Origin: Aldehydirespirator sp965117015
GTDB lineage: Bacteria > Actinomycetota > Acidimicrobiia > Acidimicrobiales > Aldehydirespiratoraceae
Length of the DNA: 64,000 nt
Direction: 5' to 3'
NCBI GenBank assembly: GCA_965117015.1
Contig: OZ220747.1
Coordinates: forward strand, 3,579,660 to 3,643,659
Made by a program: the position numbers and the translations under genes. Shown here piece by piece: positions 25,559-34,296 of the stretch; the first letter of the stretch is position 1; each line of letters begins with the position of its first letter. The notes under the pieces were generated by a model that was not told the DNA's origin, did no database searches, and worked only from the letters and a program-made list of their open reading frames with translations.

Positions 25559-25647
25559 TCCCGCTCTTGTTCGCTGCGCTCACGGGCCGCTCGGGCCACG
25601 GCCTCGCCGGTATGGACGGATTCGCTCACCTAGCCGGCTCGGCCTCA
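25559..25647 (-). repeat. Dispersed ~90-bp element, copy B
   Basis: Reverse-strand copy between the amidohydrolase and aminopeptidase genes; it fills most of 25552-25684. The GGCGAGGCCGTGGCCCGAGC core and the GAGCGGGA end match copies A and D. It also shares a GTGAGCGAATCC stretch with copy A that the other two copies have altered. The truB-type reading frame is closed here by TAG. Confidence 0.85.
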
Positions 25648-25684
25648 GGATCGGGCCGCTAGTACCGCGGGGTACCGTCGGGCC

Positions 25685-28222
25685 ATGAGTCCGAGACTGC
25701 CGGCCGGCGTCGTCCCCCGGCACTACGCCATCGAGCTGTCGCCCGACCTGGAGGCTGCGACCTTCGCGGGAACCGTCGCCATCGACGTCGACATCGAGGA
25801 GCGACCGGCCGCGATAGTGATGAACGCGGCGGAGCTGAGCGTCGTGAGCGCCCGTCTCGACACCGCGGACGCCGAGGCTCTGGAGCTCGACTTCGCCCTG
25901 GACGCCGAAGCCGAGAGGCTGACGCTCTCCCGGCGCGACGGCGGCGAGTTCGCGCCGGGGTCGGCCCGGCTGGCCATCGCCTTCGACGGGGTGCTCAACG
26001 ACCAGCTGCACGGCTTCTATCGCTCCACCTACACCGACGACGACGGCGCGTCCCGCACCATCGCCACCACGCAGTTCGAGTCGACGGACGCCCGCCGGGC
26101 CTTTCCCTGCTTCGACGAGCCCGCACTCAAGGCCACCTTCGCAACGACGCTGATCGTGGACGACGGCCTGCTGGCGGTGTCCAACACGGCCGAGACCGGC
26201 CGTGAGACGCTCGAGGACGGCAGGGTGCGGGTCAGCTTCGCCACCACCATGCCGATGTCCACCTACCTGGTGGCCTTCGTCGTAGGCCCGCTGGAGGCAA
26301 CCGAGCCGACCGACTGCGGCGGGGTACCCCTGCGGGTGATCCACCGACCCGGCCGCGCCGACCAGACCGGCTTTGCCCTCGATGTCGCGGCCCACGCCCT
26401 GGAGTGGTTCTCCGACTACTACGGCCTGCCCTATCCGTCTGACAAGGTCGACCTGGTGGCCATCCCCGACTTCGCGTTCGGCGCGATGGAGAACCTGGGC
26501 TGCGTGACATTCCGGGAGGTGCTGCTGCTGGTGGATCCCACCGCCGCCAGCCAGCCCGAACTGCAGCAAGTGGCCGCAGTGATCAACCACGAGCTGGCCC
26601 ACATGTGGTTCGGAGATCTCGTGACCATGGCCTGGTGGGAGGGCATCTGGCTGAACGAGGCCTTCGCCACGTTCATGGAGACGGCTTGCACTGACGCCTA
26701 CCGGTCCGACTGGCGGGTCTGGTCGACGTTCTGCCGCAGCCGGGCCTCGGCCCTGGCCACCGACGCCCTCGGCAACACGAGGGCGGTGGAATACCCGGTG
26801 CACTCCCCCGCCGAGGCCGAGGACATGTTCGACGTGATCACCTACGAGAAGGGGGCGGCTCTGGTCCGCATGCTGGAGCAGTACCTAGGCGTCGAGACGT
26901 TCCGGGCCGGCGTGCGCCTGTACCTGCGGCGGCACGCCTACGGCAACACGGTCACCGATGACCTGTGGAGGGCCCTGGCCGAGGCGTCGGGCCAGCCGGT
27001 GGGCCAGATCATGGGCAGCTGGATCTATCAGGGCGGGTATCCGGCGGTGACCGTTGCCGCCGGTGACCACGGCCTCAGAGTCTCCCAGCGCCACTTCACG
27101 CTCGACCCCGAGCGAGCCGACGAGCGCAGCTGGGTGGTCCCGCTGCGGCTGCGTCTTGGGCCGCCCGCAGGTGAGCGGGGCGAGATGCGGTTCCTGCTCG
27201 ATCAGCCCCCGCGGATTCTCACCGGCGTGGCCGGCGACCCGGTGACGGTCAACAGCGGAGCTTCGGGCTTCTACCGCGACGATCCCAGCCCCGAGGCGCT
27301 TGCAGCCGTCGCGTCGGAAGGCCCCGGCGACCGCGACGCGCAGGAACGCCACGGCCTGGTCGACGACGCCTGGGCCGCCACGCTGGCCGGCAAGCTCGAC
27401 GCGCCGGCGTACCTCGACTTAGTGCTGCGAGGCTTCGTCGACGAGCGCGACCTCACCGTATGGCAGGCCATCGCAGGCAGCCTGGCCCACCTCCGCAGGC
27501 TGCTGGACGCCGACGCAGCCCAACGCTTCTGCGAGCTGGTGGTAGCCGCCTCCGACACAGCCGCCGCCGATCTCGGGCTCGACCCTCCCGCAGACGGCGA
27601 GGACGAGCGAACCGGCGAGCTGCGGGCCACCCTCATCCGGCTGCGGGGGGCGGTCGCCGATCACACTGCCATCATTGAGGCGTGCCGGCAGCGGCTCGAC
27701 GACCCTGACCCCACGCTTGCAGCGGCCGCCCTGAGCGTGGTGGCGGCTCACGGCAACGCCGAGGACTTCGCCTGGGTCCGCGGGCGCTTCGAGACGGCGT
27801 CGGATCCCCAGACCGAGCAGCGCCATCTGGCCGCTCTGGCCGACTTCGGCGACCCGGAACTGGTCCGCACCATCCTCGAGGGCACCCTCGACGGATCGGT
27901 CCGCACCCAGGACGGGCCCTACCTAGTTCGGCGCGCCCTGCTCAACCGGGTCTGCGGATCCGAGACCTGGGACTTCCTGTCGGGGCACTGGGACCGTCTC
28001 CTCGGCATCTTCCCGACCAACTACTCGCTGGCACGGATGCTCGAGGGATTGACCGCGCTCGACCGGCCCGAGCTGGCCGCCCAGGTACACGCCTTCATGG
28101 CCGAGCACCCCCTGCCCCAGGGAGCCAAACAAGTCGCCCAGCACCTGGAGCGCCTGGACATCAACGTCGCCATGCGCGAACGCGAGTCCGACCGACTCGC
28201 GGCCGCGGTACTGGGCAGCTGA
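25685..28222 (+). CDS. pepN: M1-family aminopeptidase N
   Basis: An 845-residue zinc aminopeptidase of typical length. The exopeptidase motif GAMEN is at 266-270. The zinc site is HELAH (302-306) with Glu325, giving HExxH-x18-E. A C-terminal ERAP1-like helical domain completes the fold. It has no signal peptide, so it is cytoplasmic and trims peptides from the N-terminus. The start MSPRLPAGVVPRHYAIELSP is typical of actinobacterial PepN. Confidence 0.95.
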   Translation: MSPRLPAGVVPRHYAIELSPDLEAATFAGTVAIDVDIEERPAAIVMNAAELSVVSARLDTADAEALELDFALDAEAERLTLSRRDGGEFAPGSARLAIAFDGVLNDQLHGFYRSTYTDDDGASRTIATTQFESTDARRAFPCFDEPALKATFATTLIVDDGLLAVSNTAETGRETLEDGRVRVSFATTMPMSTYLVAFVVGPLEATEPTDCGGVPLRVIHRPGRADQTGFALDVAAHALEWFSDYYGLPYPSDKVDLVAIPDFAFGAMENLGCVTFREVLLLVDPTAASQPELQQVAAVINHELAHMWFGDLVTMAWWEGIWLNEAFATFMETACTDAYRSDWRVWSTFCRSRASALATDALGNTRAVEYPVHSPAEAEDMFDVITYEKGAALVRMLEQYLGVETFRAGVRLYLRRHAYGNTVTDDLWRALAEASGQPVGQIMGSWIYQGGYPAVTVAAGDHGLRVSQRHFTLDPERADERSWVVPLRLRLGPPAGERGEMRFLLDQPPRILTGVAGDPVTVNSGASGFYRDDPSPEALAAVASEGPGDRDAQERHGLVDDAWAATLAGKLDAPAYLDLVLRGFVDERDLTVWQAIAGSLAHLRRLLDADAAQRFCELVVAASDTAAADLGLDPPADGEDERTGELRATLIRLRGAVADHTAIIEACRQRLDDPDPTLAAAALSVVAAHGNAEDFAWVRGRFETASDPQTEQRHLAALADFGDPELVRTILEGTLDGSVRTQDGPYLVRRALLNRVCGSETWDFLSGHWDRLLGIFPTNYSLARMLEGLTALDRPELAAQVHAFMAEHPLPQGAKQVAQHLERLDINVAMRERESDRLAAAVLGS

Positions 28223-28259
28223 GACCGCCTTTGGCCGCAAGCGCGGGCCGCAGGCGGGT

Positions 28260-31076
28260 CTACGGGGAGGGTAGGTCCAGGGCGCGGGCCAAGAAGGAGG
28301 CCATCTGGGCTCTGGTGACGGGCCGGTCCGGGCAATAGCGCAGCGGCGGCTCGACAGAACAGCCAACGGTGATGCCGACGGCTGCGATGCGCTCGATGGC
28401 GTCCTCGTGCACACCGCCGGCGGTGTCAACGAACCCAGCGGGGGCCGCCGCGGCGGGCAGGTCCAGGGCGCGGGCCAAGAAGGAGGCCATCTGGGCTCTG
28501 GTGACGGGCCGGTCCGGGCAATAGCGCAGCGGCGGCTCGACAGAACAGCCAACGGTGATGCCGACGGCTGCGATGCGCTCGATGGCGTCCTCGTGCACAC
28601 CGCCGGCGGTGTCAACGAACCCAGCGGGGGCCGCCGCGGCGGGCAGGTCCAGGGCGCGGGCCAAGAAGGAGGCCATCTGGGCTCTGGTGACGGGCCGGTC
28701 CGGGCAATAGCGCAGCGGCGGCTCGACAGAACAGCCAACGGTGATGCCGACGGCTGCGATGCGCTCGATGGCGTCCTCGTGCACACTGCCCGCGGTGTCA
28801 ACGAACCCGCTCCCAGGTGAGGGATCCGAGCCGCCGCCCGACGAGGGACCCGAACCGCCGCCCGGCGAGGGACCCGAACCGCCGCCCGGCGAAGGACCCG
28901 AACTACCGCCGCCCGGCGAAGGACCCGAACTACCGCCGCCCGGCGAGGGACCCGAACCGCCGCCCGGCGAGGGACCCGAGCCGCCGCCCCTGGGCGTCGA
29001 CGAGGGACCCGAACTACCGCCCCTGGGCGTCGGCGAGCAGTTGGACGCCGCCTGACCCTGCCACACCAGCACCGGATAGGAGCAGCCCGTCCCGAAGTTC
29101 CAGACGCCGGGGCTCCAGCCCACGAAGATGTCGTCGCTGTCGTCGGTGCCAGCCTTCAGTTCGGCTGAGGTCCTGCCCTCGCCAGCAACACTCTCCACCG
29201 GGTAGGAGTAGAGGGTGCGATCCCAGTAGGAGTTGGTGACACTCGCCTCGAAGGGGTCCCACCCGATCAGAGGCCTGCTGCGGTTGAACAGGTCAGGGTT
29301 GCTGGTGCGCTGAGCGACGGCCGCGTAGGAGCGCTCGACCACGGCGCCGTCGAGGGCATAGCCGACCAGACCGCCGACGCTGAACACGAGCGTGTGGACC
29401 GAGATGGTGCCTAGCGCGTAGCTGTCTCTGATCGTGGCGCCGTCGTGGAGCCGGCCGGCGAGCCCGCCGATCTCCGAGATGGCGCCCTCGCGCAGCGTGA
29501 TCGTGACGTCGGCGTAGCTGGTCTCGATGGCGCCCTCGTTGCGGCCGACGAGGCCGCCGAACGCTCGCGCGACCCCCGCCGACGCCCTGGCGGCGATCGC
29601 GCCCGTGGCGGAGCTGCTCCTGACCGTTCCGGCATTGCGGCCGACGAGCGCGCCGACATTCCCCGCGCCCCGGATGTCCACCCCGGTCAGGTTGACGTTG
29701 CGGATCTCGCCGCCCGCGGCGAGCGAGCCGAAGAGCCCCACCCCCACGCTGGAGCGGTCGATGAAGAGGCCCGACACCGTGCTGCCGTTGCCGTCGAAGG
29801 TCGCGCGGTAGCCGCCGATCGGCTCCCAGCCCATGCCCGTGCTGTAGTCGGCGGCGCCGAGGTCGACGGTGATCGGCAGCTCGCCGTCGGCGCCGGCGCC
29901 GATCTCGTAGCCGGTGCAGCCCGCGGCGGGGCAGCCCATGCCGGCCTCAGCGTTGGAGAAGGCGGCCTCGTAGCTCGACTGATCGCCGGCGCCGGCCGCG
30001 CCGTCGCCGTCGGGATCCCAGCGCACGGCGTCGAGCTGCGCGGCGTTCCTGATCTCGATCAGCCCGTCGTCGTCTGAGTCGTAGTCGAGGACCGCACCCA
30101 CATGGACAACGAGCATCATGCTCCGTGATTGGCCACGCCAACCAGGCACGCCTAGCTGTATCCAGCGGTATCTGTCGCCGATGCTCCAGCCCGCGGCTGC
30201 GCGCCCCTTCCCTCGGTCGACCTGCGTGTACGCGATCTGGCTTGGTCCGTCCAACTCCAGAAACACGAAGTACGTCGTGTCGCTCTCCAGGGTGATGCCT
30301 CCGCTGGCCTCGTAAGGAATCAGCTTGCCGTTGGGGGACTGCTGCGCCAGCTTGCCCACCAGACCCTCGGCCGAGGTGTCGGGATCACCGCTTGACGATG
30401 AGGAGCGGATGCTCACGTTGATCGCGGTGGAGTTCACATCGAGAACGAACAGCTCCACGCGGACCAGCCGATAGCCCGACGGGTTGCTGCCGGTCGTGAA
30501 CGGCTGGGCATGGTTCCAAGAAGTCCCGAGGACTGCCCAGCCATCTCGGGTCGTGTCGAGGTTGGAGAGTATCCTGATACTGTCCACCTCCTCGCTGAAG
30601 CTCGCCGCTGGGTTGCTCGCGGCGTCCTGCAGCGGGCTGGTGTCTGGTGGGGTGTAGGCGACGGTGACATCCTCGCCGGCGACCACCGCCGACGAGAGCG
30701 TCAGAGTCACCGCTGCGCCACTGACCGCCACCCCTCCCTGGACGACGGCGCGTGTCTCGCCATCCACGGTGACCGTGAACGCCTCCGGTGCCGGGGTCGA
30801 GCCGCTGTCAAGATCCTCGTCGAACACGACATTCAGCGCCGTCCCGTCCACCTTCGCCCAAGAGAACGCGGGTGCAGTATTGTCCTGCGCGGCCGCCGGG
30901 GGGGGGGCGAGCGGGGCCGGGGCTGCGGCGTGCAGCGCCGCCAGGAGCGCGAGGGCCGCGAGCAGCCGCACCGGGAGGGTCCTCGCCGCTCCCCGGCGGG
31001 AGTGACTCTTGTCGTCGAGCCGCATCCGTGGGCGGATACAACCCGTGCCGAAGCCGGCACCGTCCTTCCAGTTCAT
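28260..31076 (-). CDS. Secreted GLUG-repeat protein with three C-terminal SLH domains
   Basis: 938 residues from ATG 31076, which follows GGAGG. Positions are approximate. A signal sequence is at 33-64 (Ala/Leu/Pro-rich). A SwmB-like Ig-type domain lies at 65-165 (FSWAKVDGTALNVVFDEDLD). A further beta domain is at 170-330. A GLUG region lies at 430-590 (GGLVGRNEGAIETSYA, GGLAGRLHDGATIRDSYA, VGGLVGYALDGAVVERSYA). A Gly/Ser/Pro linker is at 690-755. Three SLH domains of 62 residues end the protein (AIERIAAVGITVGCS, YCPDRPVTRAQMASFLARAL). SLH domains bind secondary cell-wall polymer, so the protein is likely displayed at the surface. The function of the GLUG part is unknown; adhesion is plausible. 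Confidence 0.88.
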   Translation of the reverse strand: MNWKDGAGFGTGCIRPRMRLDDKSHSRRGAARTLPVRLLAALALLAALHAAAPAPLAPPPAAAQDNTAPAFSWAKVDGTALNVVFDEDLDSGSTPAPEAFTVTVDGETRAVVQGGVAVSGAAVTLTLSSAVVAGEDVTVAYTPPDTSPLQDAASNPAASFSEEVDSIRILSNLDTTRDGWAVLGTSWNHAQPFTTGSNPSGYRLVRVELFVLDVNSTAINVSIRSSSSSGDPDTSAEGLVGKLAQQSPNGKLIPYEASGGITLESDTTYFVFLELDGPSQIAYTQVDRGKGRAAAGWSIGDRYRWIQLGVPGWRGQSRSMMLVVHVGAVLDYDSDDDGLIEIRNAAQLDAVRWDPDGDGAAGAGDQSSYEAAFSNAEAGMGCPAAGCTGYEIGAGADGELPITVDLGAADYSTGMGWEPIGGYRATFDGNGSTVSGLFIDRSSVGVGLFGSLAAGGEIRNVNLTGVDIRGAGNVGALVGRNAGTVRSSSATGAIAARASAGVARAFGGLVGRNEGAIETSYADVTITLREGAISEIGGLAGRLHDGATIRDSYALGTISVHTLVFSVGGLVGYALDGAVVERSYAAVAQRTSNPDLFNRSRPLIGWDPFEASVTNSYWDRTLYSYPVESVAGEGRTSAELKAGTDDSDDIFVGWSPGVWNFGTGCSYPVLVWQGQAASNCSPTPRGGSSGPSSTPRGGGSGPSPGGGSGPSPGGGSSGPSPGGGSSGPSPGGGSGPSPGGGSGPSSGGGSDPSPGSGFVDTAGSVHEDAIERIAAVGITVGCSVEPPLRYCPDRPVTRAQMASFLARALDLPAAAAPAGFVDTAGGVHEDAIERIAAVGITVGCSVEPPLRYCPDRPVTRAQMASFLARALDLPAAAAPAGFVDTAGGVHEDAIERIAAVGITVGCSVEPPLRYCPDRPVTRAQMASFLARALDLPSP
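28273..28815 (-). repeat. Three near-identical 186-bp SLH-coding tandem units
   Basis: Units begin at 28273, 28459 and 28645 with a strict 186-bp period (62 codons). Nucleotide identity is almost complete, with changes only at the array ends. This indicates recent duplication or gene conversion, and a risk of assembly collapse or expansion. Confidence 0.92.
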
Positions 31077-31148
31077 GAGGACCTCCACATTCAGACACGA
31101 ATAATGTGCGTAGTCAGTATATACAGCCAGATATGCAACTCCGCCACA

Positions 31149-31295
31149 ATGATGGCCTGCCCGTTGTCACTTCTTGTGACTGTCACAGGATCCGACGGCA
31201 CCTACGAATCCGTCGTTGCCGGCCCGCTCTATGGTTGCGCCATCGCGTCCGACGGCTCCCTCGCCTGCTGGGAAGCAAGGAGTTCTGACCCATGA
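31149..31295 (+). pseudogene. RCC1-like repeat remnant
   Basis: A 48-codon frame ending in a TGA that overlaps the HicB-like start. Its second half (FT/YESVVAG-type start, then YGCAIASDGSLACWEA) matches one blade of bacterial RCC1-like repeats (typically CAIxxDGxxxCWG). No other repeats surround it and there is no ribosome-binding site. It looks like a leftover of a larger RCC1-type gene. The remaining 31077-31148 shows nothing. Confidence 0.4.
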
Positions 31296-31720
31296 TCTAC
31301 GCCTACCCGTGCGACATCGTCCCTGACGAGGACGGCGAACTGGTCGTCACCTACCCCGATGTGCCCGAAGCCATAACCGGCGGACGGGACCGGGCCGAAG
31401 CGCTGCGGCTCGCGGCTGACGCCCTCAGCGCCGCGCTCGCCGGATACGTCCACGACCAGCAAGACATCCCGCAACCCAGCACCGACTCTTCCGATCAGGA
31501 AGTCATTGCCGTGCCGGCCGTGACTACCGCCAAGCTCGCCCTCTATTCGGCCATGCGCTCCCAGAACATCACCGAGTCGGACCTCGCCGGCAGGCTCGGC
31601 GCCTCCCGGTCTGCTGTCCGCAAGTTGACTGACCCCGATCGCCGGTCCCGCATCGGCGAGTTGCAGGAGGCCCTAGACGCCGTCGGCTGCCAGTTGGTAA
31701 TCGACGTCACCGCCGCCTGA
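31292..31720 (+). CDS. HicB-like antitoxin with C-terminal HTH
   Basis: A 142-residue protein. Residues 1-55 match the HicB-like partial RNase H fold (DEDGELVVTYPDVPEAITGG, then DRAEALRLAADALSAALAGY). The C-terminus (ITESDLAGRLGASRSAVRKL) is an HTH DNA-binding segment. ATG 31292 follows AGGAG. HicB normally neutralises the small RNase HicA encoded just beside it, but no HicA-like frame (dsRBD-like, with a catalytic His) lies on either side. It may be an orphan regulator or a relic of a toxin-antitoxin pair. Confidence 0.85.
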   Translation: MIYAYPCDIVPDEDGELVVTYPDVPEAITGGRDRAEALRLAADALSAALAGYVHDQQDIPQPSTDSSDQEVIAVPAVTTAKLALYSAMRSQNITESDLAGRLGASRSAVRKLTDPDRRSRIGELQEALDAVGCQLVIDVTAA

Positions 31721-32059
31721 CCCCATCCGCGGCACCGGGCTCCTGCGAGTCGACTCTAAGAGCATGCCTCCACGATCCCGGGGAAGCTCAATGCGTCGTG
31801 TGAGCAACAAGGCAATGTCGCGAATGATCAGGGCATGCGATGGCTATCGTGCAGGATGCCGCCGGATGACACCTTCGCTGGATGGCACCTTGAAGTGACT
31901 GCTTCTGGCGGGCTTCTTCTGCCTTCGTGGGCTGTGACGGCAAGCCGTGGTCACCGTTCCGCTTCCCCCGGCTCTTGATGAGCCCGTGCCGTAGGCTTTG
32001 ATCGAGATGGTGGTCGCACAGCCCGACGTCGTCTTCACCATGGGACTGCGGGTGAGCTG
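31721..32059. other. Gene-free stretch
   Basis: 339 bp between the HicB-like gene and the HELAH protein gene. Only short frames without ribosome-binding sites or recognisable motifs are present. No hairpin strong enough to call was seen. It should hold the promoter of the gene at 32060. Confidence 0.5.
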
Positions 32060-34060
32060 ATGCGGAGGGCTCTCGTCGCAGTGTGGACGGCCGCCGCGAT
32101 CCTCGGCGGTGCCGCTGTCGGCATCGTCTTTTGGCCCGATTCGCTGGCGCTGGTGACGAACGAGCAGCAGCCCACCGTGCCGCAGGAGCTACAGCAGCGA
32201 ACGGATCCCAGTACGGGAGCCGACGATGGTGGCGAGTTGCCCGAGCGTCCGTTGCGGCCAACATCTGAACCGGAGATTCCTCCGGCGGTGCGACCCGCCA
32301 CACAGGAAGCGGCGCCAGCAGAGGTCCAGACGATCAGGCAACTGGACGCCACGTTGGTCGCGGAGATCGAGGCAGCCGAGCGCGAGATCGCCGCGGCCCT
32401 GGAGCGTCAGCGGGCCGAGGAGGAGGCCCGCCGCCGTGCGGAGGAGGCCCGCCGCCGTGCGGAGGAGGCCGAGGCACGGGCGCTGGCCGAGTCGGAATCC
32501 CAGCCGGCGGCTGGGCCATGCCCTGACTCATCGGTCTATCCGTCCGTCACAGAAGAGGCGTTGGAGCGGATGGAGCGGATCGTGGCAGCCCGCGAGGCCA
32601 CGTTTCCGTGGGTGCGCGTCGCGTGGGCGGCCAGTTGTGTCGTGCCATTCGACGAGACGCTTGATGATCCCTGCGACGGCCACTCCGACCTCGGCTGCAT
32701 GATTGCCGGCGGTGGCAGATCACAGCCGGAAGTGTGGATCAGCCTGGACACCATCCGAGACGAGCCGCCGAGCGACTTCGACCTGCTGTGGGGCCGCCCG
32801 AAGCGCTCGCTGGAAAGCGTGCTGCTTCATGAACTCGCGCATGTTCTCGACCTCACCGCGGCGGGCGACGCCATCGACCGCGGCGACGCGTTCCGAGCCG
32901 CAACCCAAGGCTTCCGCGACCACTACGCCGGATGCCGTTTCGACCCCTTCGACCCCGAGTACAGCGCCCACGAGCTTGTGGCCGAGACCGTCGCGGCGCT
33001 GACTGCTGGGCAGTCGTTGGGGCGCTGGACCGGACTCGACGGTTGCCTCGCAACGCTTCCCCCGCCGGAGGAGATAATCGAAAACCTCGGGTTCGCTCTC
33101 GCTGGCTGCGGTTCGGCCGGCTCGCTCGGTGACCTCGGACGGGACCGGGCAGAGAAGTGGTGTCCCGACGAGTTCGCCGTGCTTGAAGCGGAACGCCAGG
33201 AGATGGCCACCGCCGAAGCGGAGGCCCGAGTCGCCGCTGAAGCACAGCGGCTCGCGCAATCGGAAGCAGAGGCTGAGCGGCTGGCGGCAGAAGCAGCGGC
33301 AGAGGCTGAGCGGCTGGCGGAAGAGGCAGCGGCGGAGGCTGAGCGGGTTCTCGCCGTCGAGTGCCGCGACGACCTGTACCGCGACGAAGGCCCCGGCTGG
33401 GAGTCGGGCTGCGAGGAGGCCGGACACATCCCCGACGAAGTGCCGTGCGTCGTCTGGCACAGCGGCAAGTGGCTGCCCGGCTACTTCGACGACCGCAACG
33501 ACTGGCTGCCCGAATACTTCAACGGCAACGGCGAGTGCCGCATCAACGTGGCGCTGACCAGCGCCCCGCAAGCGTGGCGCGACTGCCTACCCGACGACGG
33601 AGGCCGCTGGACCGGCGACTGGACCGCCGACCCGTCCAACAGCAGACACCCGTGCCAGAAGACGCTCGCCGCCGAATGCGCCAACGACGTGAACAGGTCT
33701 CCGAGGCTCCCGCAGATGCACTGGCGTGACACCGACGGCAACCGCTGGCCACCAGGATGGGAGCAGGGCTGCAAGGAAGCCGGACACATCCCTGCCGGAG
33801 TGCCGTGCGTCGTGTCGGCCCGCCACGAAGCCCAGCGCGACTTGATGGCGCGACTCGGCCTCCGCGGTATGAGCGGCTGGCTGCCGGGCCAGCCCGACGG
33901 CAGCGGCGGATGCACCGCCAACACGGCGCTGTTCCGCGCCGACACCCCACAGATCGGGTTACGCGAATGGCTCGCATGCCTGCCCGACGACGGAGGCCGC
34001 TGGACCGGCGACTGGACCGCCGATCCCGCCGACGGACGCGACACCTGTCCAGCAGGCTGA
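32060..34060 (+). CDS. Membrane-anchored metallopeptidase-like protein with duplicated Cys-rich module
   Basis: A 666-residue protein. The N-terminal segment (residues 4-25) is hydrophobic and serves as a signal or anchor. Residues 95-145 are a charged coiled coil (EEARRRAEEARRRAEEAEAR). A central domain (150-350) holds HELAH (257-261) followed by AHELVAE (303-309), the pattern of a zinc peptidase with a downstream Glu. A second coiled coil lies at 375-430. Then come two copies (~433-538 and ~539-666) of a Cys-rich module sharing GHIP-x-VPCVV and DCLPDDGGRWTGDWTADP. I do not recognise the module. Location outside the membrane is likely. Substrate is unknown and catalytic activity unproven. 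Confidence 0.75.
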   Translation: MRRALVAVWTAAAILGGAAVGIVFWPDSLALVTNEQQPTVPQELQQRTDPSTGADDGGELPERPLRPTSEPEIPPAVRPATQEAAPAEVQTIRQLDATLVAEIEAAEREIAAALERQRAEEEARRRAEEARRRAEEAEARALAESESQPAAGPCPDSSVYPSVTEEALERMERIVAAREATFPWVRVAWAASCVVPFDETLDDPCDGHSDLGCMIAGGGRSQPEVWISLDTIRDEPPSDFDLLWGRPKRSLESVLLHELAHVLDLTAAGDAIDRGDAFRAATQGFRDHYAGCRFDPFDPEYSAHELVAETVAALTAGQSLGRWTGLDGCLATLPPPEEIIENLGFALAGCGSAGSLGDLGRDRAEKWCPDEFAVLEAERQEMATAEAEARVAAEAQRLAQSEAEAERLAAEAAAEAERLAEEAAAEAERVLAVECRDDLYRDEGPGWESGCEEAGHIPDEVPCVVWHSGKWLPGYFDDRNDWLPEYFNGNGECRINVALTSAPQAWRDCLPDDGGRWTGDWTADPSNSRHPCQKTLAAECANDVNRSPRLPQMHWRDTDGNRWPPGWEQGCKEAGHIPAGVPCVVSARHEAQRDLMARLGLRGMSGWLPGQPDGSGGCTANTALFRADTPQIGLREWLACLPDDGGRWTGDWTADPADGRDTCPAG

Positions 34061-34224
34061 CCACGCGGTGGGCGCGAGTGTCTCAGCCGTCCGCGTCAGC
34101 ACCGCTCCGTAGCACAACTACAACGAGTGTGTTGCAGATTCGACAACCCTAGTCACCCTCGTCGTAGACCTCCACGACGACAACTGTCTCTACGTGCCCC
34201 CCGCACGTCGGATCTTCGCCCAAG

Positions 34225-34290
34225 AATATCTTGATATTGAATATTAATACTTGTAAATGCTTGACAGATGTCACACCGGTGTGAAATACT
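34225..34290 (+). promoter_or_regulatory. Leaderless-type promoter with operator palindrome
   Basis: TTGACA (34261-34266) and AATACT (34285-34290) are 18 bp apart. The spacer contains the perfect palindrome TCACACCGGTGTGA (34271-34284). The predicted start of transcription falls at the ATG (34297), implying a leaderless mRNA. Just upstream, AATATC-TT-GATATT (34225-34238) lies in an AT-rich island. A repressor at the palindrome would block the promoter. The rest of 34061-34224 shows no gene. Confidence 0.75.
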
Positions 34291-34296
34291 GTCTTC

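Noticed and set aside
31106..31288. HicA toxin upstream of the HicB-like gene
   Set aside because: The frame is Arg/His-rich and lacks HicA features; the better reading is an RCC1-like fragment.
31731..31905. A 44-codon frame in the gene-free stretch after the HicB-like gene
   Set aside because: No ribosome-binding site, no motif and an antisense-like composition.
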